From Epichloe hybrida (taxonomy: Eukaryota > Ascomycota > Sordariomycetes > Hypocreales > Clavicipitaceae), in the NCBI GenBank assembly GCA_019022495.1, contig JAFEKR010000002.1, forward strand, positions 3,596,001 through 3,660,000: a stretch of 64,000 nt of DNA, written 5' to 3'. The translations under genes and the position numbers were made by a program. Below the pieces are notes generated by a model. It searched no databases, had not been told where the DNA came from, and saw only the letters and a list, made by a program, of their open reading frames with translations. Positions 20,094 through 32,485 of the stretch are shown one piece after another. How positions within the stretch are numbered: position 1 is the first letter of the stretch; each line of letters begins with the position of its first letter.

Positions 20094-20713
20094 GAAAGAG
20101 CCCCTCCTAGCGGCCGAGACGAGCACGCATCACATGGAGCAGCTCTCCATCGACGTCGTCAACCGCCTGTACTCGGCCGACGACGCACACCATCTCGGCA
20201 CAGAACTGCGCCGCATCGTCGGCGCAGCAGGGTGGTCCGAAGCGCTGGCGAAAAAGGTGCTGGCGGCCCTCATCAAGGCCCTGGAGGACGGACGAGATAA
20301 GATGGGCGCAGCTATGAGAGATGCCTTCGACAAGGCCACCAGGATCGCGGACCTCGAGTTCCGCCGACTGGCCCGGTGGGCGAGGGACAAGCCGACGGAA
20401 GCGGCGTGCGCTGTCCTGCTGACAATCGTGGCGTTTGGCGTGCTCGTCCTCTTGGCTCCGTATATCCTGGAGCTTCTGGGATTCGGGGAGCTTGGCCCCG
20501 CTGCCGGTGAGTTTTCTGACAGCCCCCCTTGAGCCCTTTTTTTGTTTTCTTTTTTTTTTCTTCTCCCCTTCCCCCCGCTTTTTTGCATGTTCTGACGACG
20601 AGGCAGGCTCGTTCGCGTCGTGGTGGGAGGCGACTTATGGCGGCTACATCCCCGCAGGGTCTCTCTTCTCGTACTTGCAGCGTCTGGGCATGGTGTGGGG
20701 GGCGCGCGCATGA
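19975..20713 (+). CDS. ISG12/IFI6-16-like small membrane protein
   Basis: Two exons, 19975-20506 and 20607-20713, giving 212 residues. The intron (GTGAGT..TCTGACGA..GGCAG) joins Gly-178 across phase 1 and restores the conserved GPAAGSFASWWEATYGG. The C-terminal half carries the family signature: a hydrophobic helix (CAVLLTIVAFGVLVLLAPYI, about 143-162), LLGFGELGPAAGSF, and a closing segment IPAGSLFSYLQRLGM. In animals, ISG12 proteins are mitochondrial or nuclear-envelope proteins linked to interferon response and apoptosis; the function of fungal members is not established. The N-terminus has a CC pair at 9-10 that could be palmitoylated. Its 5' flank is a dispersed-repeat arm, and an overlapping upstream ORF is present. 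Confidence 0.82.
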
Positions 20714-22161
20714 ATTTTTTTTCACCTCGGGAGAGCAAGTGGCCTCTTGTTCAATGGTGGGGGGGGGGCATGAATGGAATTTCAGTCCTGGGATTTTTCT
20801 CGGGGAAGCATAGCATGGGGCAGTCAGTATATTTGCTGAATATCAAAAGTTCCAAGTTTCGCAGAGAAGACGCGTCGCGTCGTGAGAAATTTCCCATTTT
20901 CCAAGCATTGGCCCATGTTTTCCTCGGGCCTCAAAAAAAGTCCGTGGATTCCATAACATTGCTTATCATACATGCGAAACTGAAAGGAACGGTGCCGCGG
21001 TTCCATGTACCTGCCACGGAGGCATCATCGACAAGTTGCAACGTGCAAGTTCTCCCGTGAGAAACACAATGTAATACACATGTTATTCGGCCCGGCCCCC
21101 CCCCCTCCTCGGTTGGACCCGTCGGCGCGTTGCCGTGTTGGGTCGGTCGGGCCAGCCAACAACCTTCCAGCCGAGAGACATGCATTGTGCCGTCATGACC
21201 ATGGCCAGGGGGTTGGGTTGGGTTGGGTTGGGTTGGATTGGATTGAGCCGCCACGCCACAATGGCTCTCGCCTGGCAACTTGCATCCTCGCGTATTTCCC
21301 GACCATCACCACACACCCACCTACTGAATGTACTACACACAACAAACAGCTCCCATCATCCCTCCCTCACCTTCCCGCCGCAACCTTCTCCTGCGCCAGC
21401 ACCACCCACCATGTCGACCCCTCGTCTCGTCACCAGCCTGCACAGGCGCCACCGTCACTGGCTGCTGACATGTCGTCGGAAACACGTAATAACATTTATC
21501 TGCTCGCTTCGAGCTCGCACACCTCAGTGTAGACCGCTTCTATAATAAAAAAGATAACCAACTAACAACAATACCAAACAACTTTCCGCCGTGTGCACAA
21601 TGCAGGGACTGACTGACCCGACCAGCCCATATACAATCAATCCTCCCAATCAATCCTCCCGGACTGTGCTATTCCATCTTCAAAAAGTACATTGATCGGG
21701 CCGCTCACAATGTCCAAAATCTTCTTGCCTCTCTTCCTGGCCCTTTGCTCACTGCAGTCAAGAACTCCACAACCAGACAGAACCAGCCCCCCACCGCCAT
21801 CCTAAATCAAGTTCAAAAGTTGCCAACGCCGAGGCAGACCACTGAAACCTCTTCCTAAAACCAGCCCCACGTGCCTCAAACTCGTTATTCGGGTATATGT
21901 ATCCTGCAGCGCAAAAGTGCAAAGTCCAAAAGAGTTAACACGAAAAAGCCCACACGAAAATGGTTGCAAAGCGTCAACGTAGCCCGTCATCAATCATCGC
22001 CTTTTGTGGCCGAGTTCCAAACAGAAAACAACACCTTTTTTTTTCTTTCTTGGCCAAATAAAACAGCTCTGAATAAAATTAGCCAGTCTTTCATTTTTCA
22101 GCATTTCGCTTCGCTTCCTTCATCCAATCAAACAATTCTTGCGGTCCCTTAGAGACCGCAA
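20714..22161. other. Convergent region between the ISG12-like gene and MED15
   Basis: 1.45 kb without a recognisable gene. It contains a GGTTG/TTGGG short tandem repeat at about 21211-21240, which is a microsatellite and not the fungal telomere unit, and a long 3' flank for MED15. Confidence 0.45.
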
Positions 22162-25100
22162 TCAAAAGCCTACAGCATAGTGGCTCATGTCAAGCTGGAA
22201 TGGTTTGGAAAAGTCAATGCTGACATCATCCCAATCCGGCGGTGGTCCCGGGTGGAAGTCCAAGAGTAGACTGGGGTCAAGACTTCCCAGTTCTCCATCC
22301 AGTGACGTCTTGTCAAGATCCAATAGGATATCAGGGTCGAATGTCTGCCAGCTCACATCTATCTCCAGAGCAGCTCCTTCCGAGATATCGCTGTTGGGTT
22401 CACTGGTTCCGCTGTCTTTGCTAGACCCGGGTGTGTCGTTGGGTGTCCAGGATCGGTACATTAGGGCGTCATTGACAATGTTGGGTAGGCCTTTTTCGAA
22501 CCCGAGATTATTGAGCAGCGCCTTAGGATCAATCGTGCATCCGGCCCAGGCACTACTTTTCCGTGGTTTGGAGTCGACATCCGTCTTATTCGCCTTCCCA
22601 TCCCCACCCTTGCTCAAACCGCTGCTCGTCCTCTTCATGGCATTCCCATGCGATGCCGGCGTCGCTGCAACATTCTTGGGCGCCTGGCCCTGCTTTGAGG
22701 CCGATGTACTCATGGCTGTCGTACCCTCTGCCGGCTTTGGCACCTTTTTGGGGGTGCCATCAGGCTCCAGGCCGAGCGCCAGAGCCAGATTTTCCTTGAC
22801 AAACTTCAGCGGATCCTCCCTTGGCTTGGTATGCTCTTCTTCGACGTGGCTTTGGAGAGCTTGCTCGCTGGGAAGCGCTATGGCTGCCATGTCACAGTCT
22901 GGCTCTTTGCAGAGGAAGACGGGCCTGGGTGGCTCCGGCCGGCGCATTTCTGGAGAAGCATTCTTTGCTATTTTTGGTGAAGGCGTGGCGCCGCTCTGCG
23001 GTGTTTGTCCCGGGTGCTGGACGGAAAGCTTGGCCTTTTTCCGAGCGGGCGGCAGCTGAAGATTGATGTCTTTTGGCTTGCCGATATAACTGGGGTTACC
23101 ATGAGGCGATGACGCCCCAAAGGGAAATGGGGGCTGCGTGGTGGTTGGCGCAGGAGGTGCTTGAGCACCTTTGCCGCTCGATTTCTGCTGGTTTTTCAGC
23201 GCCTGGGTATTCTTCTCTAGGTTGGCAGCGTTCAAAGGCGCGGGCTGGCCCTGCAAATTCTGTTGCTGAGTCTGCTGTTGTTGCTGCGATATCACCGACT
23301 GTGCAGGCTGATTCGGGGTCGTCGTCCCCTGACCAGATTGTGGTTGCTGTCCCGGTTTCACCATGCCCCTTCCGTACATGTTGGCAGCCAAGTCCTTGGC
23401 CATGCTCTCCAACATGGCTCGAGCTTGATCAATCTCTGCTGAATTGATGCTGAACTTGTCCTTCAACACTTTCATCGGTTCTCCGTCCGAGAACTGCCTC
23501 ATAATTCGTAGACGCTGCAAGACCCCTGTCAGTTACACCCTGACTCGCAGGTCACGAACCATTGAGAAAAGTAAAGGGAGGGAGGAAAGAAAAGGGGGGG
23601 GACGGGTTGCAGTTGCTGCCACTCACAGTTCTGAAGAACATTTTCGCTCGCGCGTCATCCCGGGTGATCGAATACCACTTAGTCAGACCACGGCTGACCT
23701 TGTTCGTGTCTCCGGCAATACGCTGAAGTTTGGCGCTAGTCTCATTATGCTCCTGCGGGCTCATAGGAATATCGGGCATGGCCTCCTGGCTAAATTGCCG
23801 CCCTTCTTCATGACCAATGACGCGTAGTCGGTTGAGGGCTTCAGTATTCGGTTGCTGCATCATATTTGCAGCCTGGTTCTGGCCGGCCATCTGAAGCTTC
23901 AACAACTGCTCGTATTTGGCCCTTTGCTCCGTGCTGAGGCCGGCAAGCTGTTGTGGTGTTAATGTAGGCACGCCTTTGGGAAGCTGTTGATTAGGCTGAG
24001 AGGCTTGCCGAGGGGTCGAGCCAGTATTCGACATTGTGGACGTGTCTGCAGCATCATCGGTGTTTGGTCGTTTGAGGCTCTTGGCAGGTTGGGACTGATT
24101 GCTGCCCCGAGGTTGATTGTTGAGCTGCCCTTGTTGCGGCCTATGTCCAGCAGATTGCATCGAGGCGGTTTGCGCCATGTTCGTGGGGCTTGCGTGAGTT
24201 TGCGACTGGGTTGTCCGGCTCGGTTGCTGCGGAGTGTGCTGCACTTGGATCGGAGTTTGCCCACCCATTTGTTGCTGACCAGGGGTTTGCGGCTGGCCTG
24301 GTGGTGGATGGCCTGGCATTGACTGTGCTCGCATTTGCGCTTGCTGTTGCGCTTGCTGTTGAGCTTGCCACGAGTTCTTCTTCATCATCATCACCATATT
24401 TCGCAGTTGCTCGTCAGGCACAGCCGCGAGATTTGCCCGCTGCGACCGAACATTGACGAGATCCTGCGGCGTCACATGAAGGACGTGTGCTGGGATATTG
24501 CCGAGCTGCTTCTGCATGGCCATCTGCTGCTGGTTCGACATTTGTACTCCGGCATTCGGCATGGCGGCTGCATTAACATTCGGGTTCTGCCCAGCTGCAC
24601 GCTTTTGCATCGCGCCTTGGAATTGTCGTTGTTGTAGGTTACCCAGCTGGCCACGGGTGGCGTTAGGTAAAGCACTACTATTCTGGCTAAGCCAGCTCTT
24701 CAACTCGCGCCAAGTTTTGATTTCCACTGGCAGCGGTCCAACAAGACTTTGCACATGTGGCGGCAGCTCCATGGCGTCCATCATGGCCTGGGCTTGACCG
24801 TTCTGTATCGGCATGCGTGGGATCTGCATCTGCTGCTGTTGATTGACTGGCATGCCTTGAGGACCCGCGGCGCCCAGGTTCGGGTTCATTTGTCCGCCAA
24901 ACTGATTTTGGGGGCGGTTCTGTTGTTGTTGGTTCATTTGGCCTCCATTGAACATCTGTTCATGTCTCTGGCTCTGCCATTTTCGAATAACTTCGTTGAG
25001 TTTGTCGGGCGGTAGCCCTTGGATCGATAATCTTTGTTCCGGTGTCATGTTGGCAAGCATATTGCTGAAAGCTTGGTTGTTTGGCCGTTGTGTGCCTTGA

Positions 25101-25673
25101 TTAAATCGTTGATCACCAAAGGGCACTGTGCCTTGGCCCATTCCAGGCCCACCCATCGGATTCATTCCGCCTGGTGCCCGTGACACGGGTGTGTTCAAGG
25201 TATTCATCCCCGGACTTCGCGCGGGGGGCATGCCATTTGGCTGGTTCTGCTGCTGCATCTTCAACTGCATCTGGTTCTGGCTTTGCTGGGCAGCTTGATT
25301 CATCTTCATTTGTTGGAGGTTCGCAGTTCCTTGCTGTTGTTGCTGTGGCTGCTGCTGGTGCTGCTGCTGGCCCTGACGGGGTGTCTGGTTTTGCCCCTGA
25401 GCGCCAGCAATGTTCTGGTTCCCGGGTTGGGGAGTGGCGTGCTGGGCACCACCAGAACTAGCAGGCACAACCATCTGACCAGCTTGCTGAGCCATGAGTC
25501 CGTTCAATTGCTGGTCTTTGATGCTCTCCATGTTGGGAGTGAATGGGTTGAAATCTGCTGGCTGGTTGGCATTCATCATATTTTGTCGTTGTTGGAACGA
25601 TTGTTGACTCTGTTGTTGTTGCATCATGGCAGCAGCAGCCACTTGTCCTCCACCTTGATTCTGAACACCAGCT

Positions 25674-25705
<32 letters not shown>

Positions 25706-26053
25706 AAGGCGGCTAGCATTGTTCTTAAGCATCTGATAAGCCTGATTCTGGAAAAACCAAGCCAAGGGATCTCTTCCCTGCGACTGGAATTCTGCAAGCT
25801 GCTGCGGTGACAACCGTTGCTGCAAAGTCAATCTTGTAGCAGTCTTTTGTTCGTCCGACGCTTGTGCCATCATCTTTGAAGCGATGTCCAAAACTTTGGC
25901 GCGATCAGACGGGGCAAGACGTGAGATGTCGTTGGAGAACTGTTGAGGTTGTCGGTTTTGCATTCCCATAGCCTGCTGATTAGATGCCATGGCTCCACGA
26001 CCAGCTTGGTTTGCCATGCCCATGCCCATGCCCATGCCCATGCTCATGCCCAC

Positions 26054-26084
<31 letters not shown>

Positions 26085-26824
26085 ATTTGAGGCTGTTGTT
26101 GATGCGCTTGTTGGGCCATCTGTGAGTTCTGTATTTGGTGCTGAAGATGCTGGAATCCTTGTTGGGACTGTGCCATACCACGGCCCATTTGTGCTTGCAT
26201 GCTCATCATGGCTTGAGCCTGTGCTTGTTGTGCTTGTTGTGCTGCCTGAGCCTGTGCATTGACATTGAGGGTGTTTTGAATGTTAGATTCGTTTTCTTGT
26301 CGCTTTTTGAAAAAATCCAGCGTCTTATTCGCCATGGTTTGATCATATGACTCCTGCATTTGGTTAGAATCTTGCCCGCACGACTTCATGAAGGAATGGC
26401 TCCAGGGCGTTTTTTTCTTCTTCTTCATAATTACCTTGTTCGGCGACTTATAGAACATTTCACGTTCGAAATTGCAGCCGAACTCCGCGGCTCGCACATG
26501 ATCGATGCCGGTTCTTGCCAGTGCAATATTGGAAATGCTGCTGAAACGTTAGGAATTTGACTTTGACCAAGCATAATGGGACGGCCATGTTGCGTGAGTA
26601 ATGGCATTAGCCGGCAGCGCATGTGACACGTACAGATCCATGGTTTTACCCATGCGGTCGTTGAGGCTGATGTTTCCTTGCCACGTCAGACCGTTGGCAG
26701 GCTGCGAGTTTGTAAGAAGATTTTGGTACACCATCTGCTGAAGTTGATGAGAGGTTTGGGGCCGTCGCAGCTGCTGGGGCATCATCTGGCCAGCCCCAGC
26801 CATTTGCTGCATATTGGCGGCCAT
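22162..26824 (-). CDS. med15: Mediator subunit 15 (MED15/Gal11), glutamine-rich coactivator
   Basis: Four exons on the minus strand: 26824-26634, 26537-26435, 26353-23627 and 23514-22162, giving about 1457 residues. MED15 is the tail-module subunit of Mediator that activators contact. The N-terminal KIX-like region reads WQGNISLNDRMGKTMDL, then ISNIALARTGIDHVRAAEFG, then FEREMFYKSPNK|ESYDQTM..FFKKRQ. The second intron (26354-26434, branch TCTAAC) is 81 bp, in-frame and stop-free, so a continuous reading would wrongly insert 27 residues. Acceptor 1 is a tandem CAGCAG. The centre is dominated by poly-Gln and Met/Gln-rich low complexity. The C-terminal exon has a Cys-containing segment (CKEPDCDMAAIALPSEQALQ) and an acidic tail. 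Upstream lies a long G+C-poor 5' region on the minus strand. Confidence 0.9.
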
Positions 26825-29800
26825 GGCCGCTTAATGTTGGTATTTGGAACGTTCTGACTCGTTGTTTCGGCGTGTCTTGGTAGAAATGCAGAATTTTTCG
26901 GTCAGGATGATGAGCGAGGAGAGTCTGGGGCGTTTCCAGAGTGTTGTATCAGTAGAGGACGCGAAGGAAGAGGAATACGCGACCAAGAATGAAGATTCAC
27001 GGGCAGTGATCCGTGCTGTCGCGCGCAGACGTTGCGAAGATGACCGATGGCTGCTCGTGCGGACAAAGGGAGCGGAGACAGATTGGATGGAATTCTAAAT
27101 CGTGGCACAGATAACTATTATAAAGTACAGCAGATCCGAAGCGCGTGGTGGGGTATCGTTGGAAAAATAAGATTTGTGTGTACAGGACCCGGGGAAGGTT
27201 TGTTGACACAGACAGAGTTTGTGGCGGCAGAGCGGAAGCAAAGTTAGTAAATGTAGGGCGTCGTTGTAGTGAGCACAAGGTCCTCTTCGTCCGGCTACCA
27301 CTCGCAACGATGGCAGAGAGAATCCGCCAGGTTGCCGAAGTGACCGAAGTGCTCAGCACGTTGGAAGCGATATGAAGGCTTAGCAAACGGCGGACAAGGC
27401 ACAGACATATGTCGCCCGTTGTCCACGAACACACAAAGACGCTAGGTTGAAAGCTTCGCAGTCGGATCAACAGCAAGAACGAATGTCAAAGACTGAAGAC
27501 GCTTCTCTGGGAGAGCCGTAGGCAGATGGCGCGTCCTCCAACTTCGCTGGGAAGTGGAAAGTCGTGGAAAGTGGATGAGGGTCGACGTGGGCCTCCGCGG
27601 GTGAATGAACGATGGTGTCGTGGAATATACTGGCGAGGGGGTCCTGGTCGAGAGGCATGAAGGAGTCTGACGGATCGCCGGGGGGGCAGAAAAGGTACTT
27701 GATGCTGGAGACGAAGGACAGAGTCGACAAAATGACCAAACAAAGCGGCTAAAGGAGAAGAAAGATGTTGCCGTCGTCTGAACAAACCTCAAATGTTGCA
27801 GATGAGCGGTAGAGAGAAGGCTTGGAGAGATGGGCAGGGTGAGAAGGCTGGTGCGGCGACTAGCACGAGGGGAGGGCGAGAGAAGCGAGGTGAGTGAGCA
27901 ACGACGGCAGCAGCCTGACGACGAGACAGGCGAGACAAGACAAGCAAGGCGAGAGACAGCAGAGCAGCGCAGAACTAGGCAGGCAAAAGAGGTGGTGGGG
28001 TGGAGGGCAGGGCGGGTTGGCCAAGACATGAACCCCAGGACCAGGACCCAGGACCAGGACCAGGAGGACCATGGCAAGCAGACAGGGCAGCAGACAGGGC
28101 AGCAGACAGGGCAGCCGGCGATTGCAGGCGCACCAGACACACCCTTGCGTGAGCCACCAGACTGGAGTTGACCTCAGATCACACTCACAGTGCCGCCGAC
28201 TGCCACCAGATTGACACATTCACGCATCCCAGTGCCGGACTGGAGGGCTTAACATCCTTATAGGCCTGGAGCTTTCCACTGTAGACGGTACGGATTAGTG
28301 AGTTCCCTCTCGCATCAGCAGTCAAGACTTATGCATGTACTGAGTACGTCAAAGTTGTACATAAGAATGGAGGGTGTGAGTATAGTAACAGCCTCCCACC
28401 TCCAAAGATACGGTCCTTTCTGCTGTCAAGGCGGCTGGTTGGCTGAAACGCCCACCATGACCAGCCAGCCAGGGCTGTGGGCTCAAAATCCAGGTGGCCG
28501 GCTTAGAGCACGCGAATCTCCTACATGTACGGATTATGTACGGACTAGTCCGTACATGATAACTGGCAGTCATGAGAAGATGCAGATGTTGTGGGGAAGA
28601 AGGACCGTCTGGTATGAAGATAATCACGGGATAGTAGAGGACAACAACATGCTGTCCTCACAGACTGAAGCAAGTACGGACTACGTGGAGGACTCATGCA
28701 TAATGAATAATAAGACGGCTCGTCGAGTCCTCGCACCTCTCGGGCGTGAAAGTCATTATTTATCCATCATCACTCTGCGAATCGTTCTCCCCTGCTCCCC
28801 GCAGTCCCTTTGTCCGTACATACGGACTACACGTATCCACTGCAATCACGCCTTGTTTCATACGGAGTCGGAGTACGGATCAGTATTCTGTGGATCGAAA
28901 TGCCGTTCGACATCTGGTTAATGAGCACCCTGCGCGTAAACGAGCGTTCTTCAACAAGGGGAGACAGATCCGAAGATCGTGTTGAAGGCGATTGTGCAGA
29001 TTGGAAAATTTTGCGGATGGAATGCAATTTCCTGGCCAGCCCCGCGGCGGTCTTATCATACCCAGACCACCGCTCAGAATGTACAATGCTTCCATGTCGC
29101 TCCAAGCAAATGCTCTGACAATTGACTTCCCGGCCATGCTCATTGAATCTTGTCGTGGCCATCAAGTAGAGCTGCTGGGAGAATGGATGCCATGCTGCCT
29201 ATGTGCTAGGGCGGCGAGTGGATACCCTTGAACACCCTTGGGCCTTGAACACCCTGGAAAGCCGGCCGGGATGTCCGCGTCTTGATGCTTGATGAGTTAG
29301 TTGTATGTAGGGGTCGGGTAGGTGGATTGCAGTCCAGATTGCCAGAGTGACGCTACGAACCTGTCGTCTGACAGCAGTGACGGGGCTTGAGGAGTCTTCC
29401 AGCCCCAATCCACCCCGTCAGGAATCTCCCAGCCCGTTCCGTTCATCAAGTAAATTAATTACCAATTAGGCTCGAGGTAATGACAGCTTTTCGACTGATG
29501 CTCGCTGCATGCAAGCAGTAAACAAGTCCCATTTCAGCATCTCCTGACCAGCTTCCTAGGACACTTTTTTCCCAAAACAAAACGAAGCGTATGCACCATG
29601 TACGGGCTCTACGGAGTATTGTATGATGTACGTTGACCCCTTGTAGACGATGACCCTAGTTGGCGTTACCAAACCCATACATGTACAACCTGCTTTATTA
29701 CGGACCGTACACGACTCCACGAATAGAATAGAAACAACTTTGGAAACGTGGAAGAAAGGGGCGTCGCCGTCTCTATATGTCTGCCTGGTGTCGATTGAGG

Positions 29801-32485
29801 AACTCCCCTGGTGGTGTTTACCAACGAGCATGTACGTATGTATGTATGTACTCCGTATGTACATGTAAATTAAATGTAATAATCCGTAATATGCTCCGAC
29901 TTTTCAACACCAACCACCAACCACCACCCCCTGCTCCTTCCCCAAAATGCCAAGACAGCAAGCAGTCAGCGCTGAGCTCAACTGGGCAGAAAGGGGCAGC
30001 CAGGCATCCATCCTCCTTTCTTCCTCCGCACATCTTTTCTCTCAGGTCGTCGGTCAGGCCGGCATCTTCAAGTGATATTTTCACACTTGTGCGGAGTAAC
30101 GCAGCTTTCAACACGGACAACGGCGTACATGGCTGGCAGCCCAATGCCGCATTTGCACCCACAGACGGAATTCCACACCTCCCACGTTGCCATACCGAAC
30201 GCAGATAATTGGGCTACCTGTTTCTTGGTCCCCTTGCCGGCGCCGATCTAGGATTACCCATGTCTAGCGCGCTACACACGCACATGGATGCCACGACCCC
30301 AGCCAGTACGGTTGTATGTACATGCCAGCCTAGCCTTTCTCACTGCCACTCAATAATAAATATGGCAATGTTCAAAAGTGCCACCGAAAAAGCTATACTT
30401 TACTCTGAGGAGAGCCCTTGTGAATCTAAGGCTTCCTCAGAGAAACACCAGCTGAGGAAGCTCAAAGGTTCAACCGGCACACGGAGCAACATAAACTGGA
30501 GCAAAATCTTCGTTTCGGAATCGCATCACACACAGGGCATCCTGCTGGACATGCTGCACAGTGTCGCATCTCGCCAAGACTTTTACTGCAGAAGAGGGTC
30601 GATCTGGCTTCTAACTGACCTTGAGCTTCCCAGCTGCAACGAGGGTAGGCGCAGATGACCGAGTAATACGTCCGTACTGGCGTTCATAAGGTTCCAATAC
30701 CACACGAGGACAGCAGCCGCTCCAAAGCCAAGATTGAAATGTCACCAGCACTGAATAATTAAATAACTGTGGGCCTGCCCATGCAAACCCCTTCCCACAC
30801 GGCACCGTGGCGGCACTCGTGCAACGGGAGGTGACAGCCTCAATTGGCAAGCCTGCGGATATGCACATTACAGCGGAGTACGGAGTACTCATGCGTCTCA
30901 ACTTACATAGTTTGCCCCACCCTTAGTCATCCTTGGCTCAACTGTCAGTGGATCAACCCGGGCCGTCGTCTTCATGCTGAATCAGAGCCATCGTGCATAC
31001 ATATTCACCTCCTTGAGAGTTAACGAGAGCTAGCTGGTTCATGATGAACAGTTCGCTCTCTGCCTGCCTTTGATCATTTTCCTCCGACAATACTACAATG
31101 CCAGAATGCCTCCATCCGTGTCGTGACGCACGCCGGTGGGGGGGCAATGCTCCACTCTCTGCCGTTCGAGGCAATGGCTTGCTTCCCCTGCCTATATCTC
31201 AACTCACAAACTTCAGACCTTGCCACTTGAGGAGGACTGTTATTGATTTTGACCGACAAAAAAGTAATGAACCAAGTCTTCTCTCTACACACGCAGCGAT
31301 GCGCCCATGCTTGCGTCCTTAATAGGGCACCAAAATGTGCTCGTCGCTCCGTGATGATTGCTTAGGGCACAACATACAAACAACTTGGCATCAAGGCGAG
31401 GCGCTCACTAAAACCAAAGACAGGCGGGTGTTTGGAGTCCAGCATCAAATAGTGGGACATGGTCATGATTAGACCAATCATAATACATGGTTTGGTGAAA
31501 GAGACTTCCCCCTCCCCCCCCCAATCTAATTGAGAAAAAGCAGGGGGATATGAAGCCACAAGGCAGATGATAGGAGGAAGGCAAGAAAAGAAAAGACATG
31601 CCCATTCCCGTCCACCCACTATTTACGCCGGAACATGCTCCTCCCCTCAGGTGGGTTTGTCAATACAGAGCTTCGGCGGCTTATTTACATGTTTTTTATT
31701 AAATTGCCAGCTCCCTCCATGTCAATCAATATTCGAGTCCCGACCAAAAAAGAACTCCAGGCGTAGGCGTAGTTCAGACTACAGACGTCTACTCCAGTCT
31801 CCAGGGCAGAGAAGGCACCTTTATCAATGAGTTGGACTTCGAGCTTTGCCAAAACGGGCGCCATGGCTGCGCAACCGACGGCACTTGCAAGATGAAGATG
31901 AATGTAGTTGCCATTTACCAATCACAACGTTCAGTCGAATAAAGTCCGCGACATGTCTTGGGCTCCAAAGTCCCGATGAGTTTGGTCCCGTCAGTCGGGT
32001 GGGTGGCAGGAGGGGTAAGAAAAAAAAACCCCCGAGCAGGGGGTGGGTGAGGGGGCTGTATGTACATGTACTTCTCCCCTTTCGCCCGATGAACCAGTCG
32101 GCACTGCGGGTGGCACTGGCTTAGCTGGTTCCTGTTTTGTCCCCCCCCCCCCCCCCGTCAATGCCAAAGTGAAACAAAAAGGGTGTAGCAGAGTTGAATC
32201 TTTTTTTTAGCGAAGAAAGTAAACTACGTCGCAATCAATTGGGGAAGCAGACTCGCTGCAATTCCCCACGACTCTCATGCCTTCTTCATCCATCTCATTC
32301 GTCTGGTCAATCATACTCCGTGCATATACATACTCCCTGTTCCCCTGCAACCAAAGTATGTACATGAACCGAAACCAACTTGCAACTCTGCAAGGACACG
32401 GCAAAATCAATGAACATGGACCAGTATTACGGACTACTCCGTAGTGGATCCGCATGCATGCGCACCATCACCATCACCGCACCTA
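26825..32485. other. 5.7-kb gene-free stretch
   Basis: The first 1.4 kb probably holds the MED15 promoter and leader; the long minus-strand open frame at 27442-28140 is Ser/Cys/Pro low complexity and I do not accept it. Repeats seen: a 12-bp unit (CAGACAGGGCAG) three times at about 28078-28115, a perfect 22-bp palindrome at 28536-28557, several TACGGAGTA nonamers (29610, about 29849, about 30876), GTATGTAT repeats near 29833, and a run of 16 C at 32141-32156. No tRNA or coding gene is recognised. Confidence 0.5.

Noticed and set aside
21211..21240. Telomere-like GGTTG/TTGGG repeats
   Set aside because: The unit is not TTAGGG, only about five copies exist, and genes continue on both sides, so it is a microsatellite.
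28078..28115. CRISPR-like short direct repeats
   Set aside because: The 12-bp units are contiguous without unique spacers and the genome is eukaryotic; it is a minisatellite.
27442..28140. Long minus-strand open frame upstream of MED15
   Set aside because: Its translation is Ser/Cys/Pro/Arg low complexity with CCPVCCPV repeats derived from a 12-bp tandem repeat. It resembles no family and fits better as promoter and leader of MED15.
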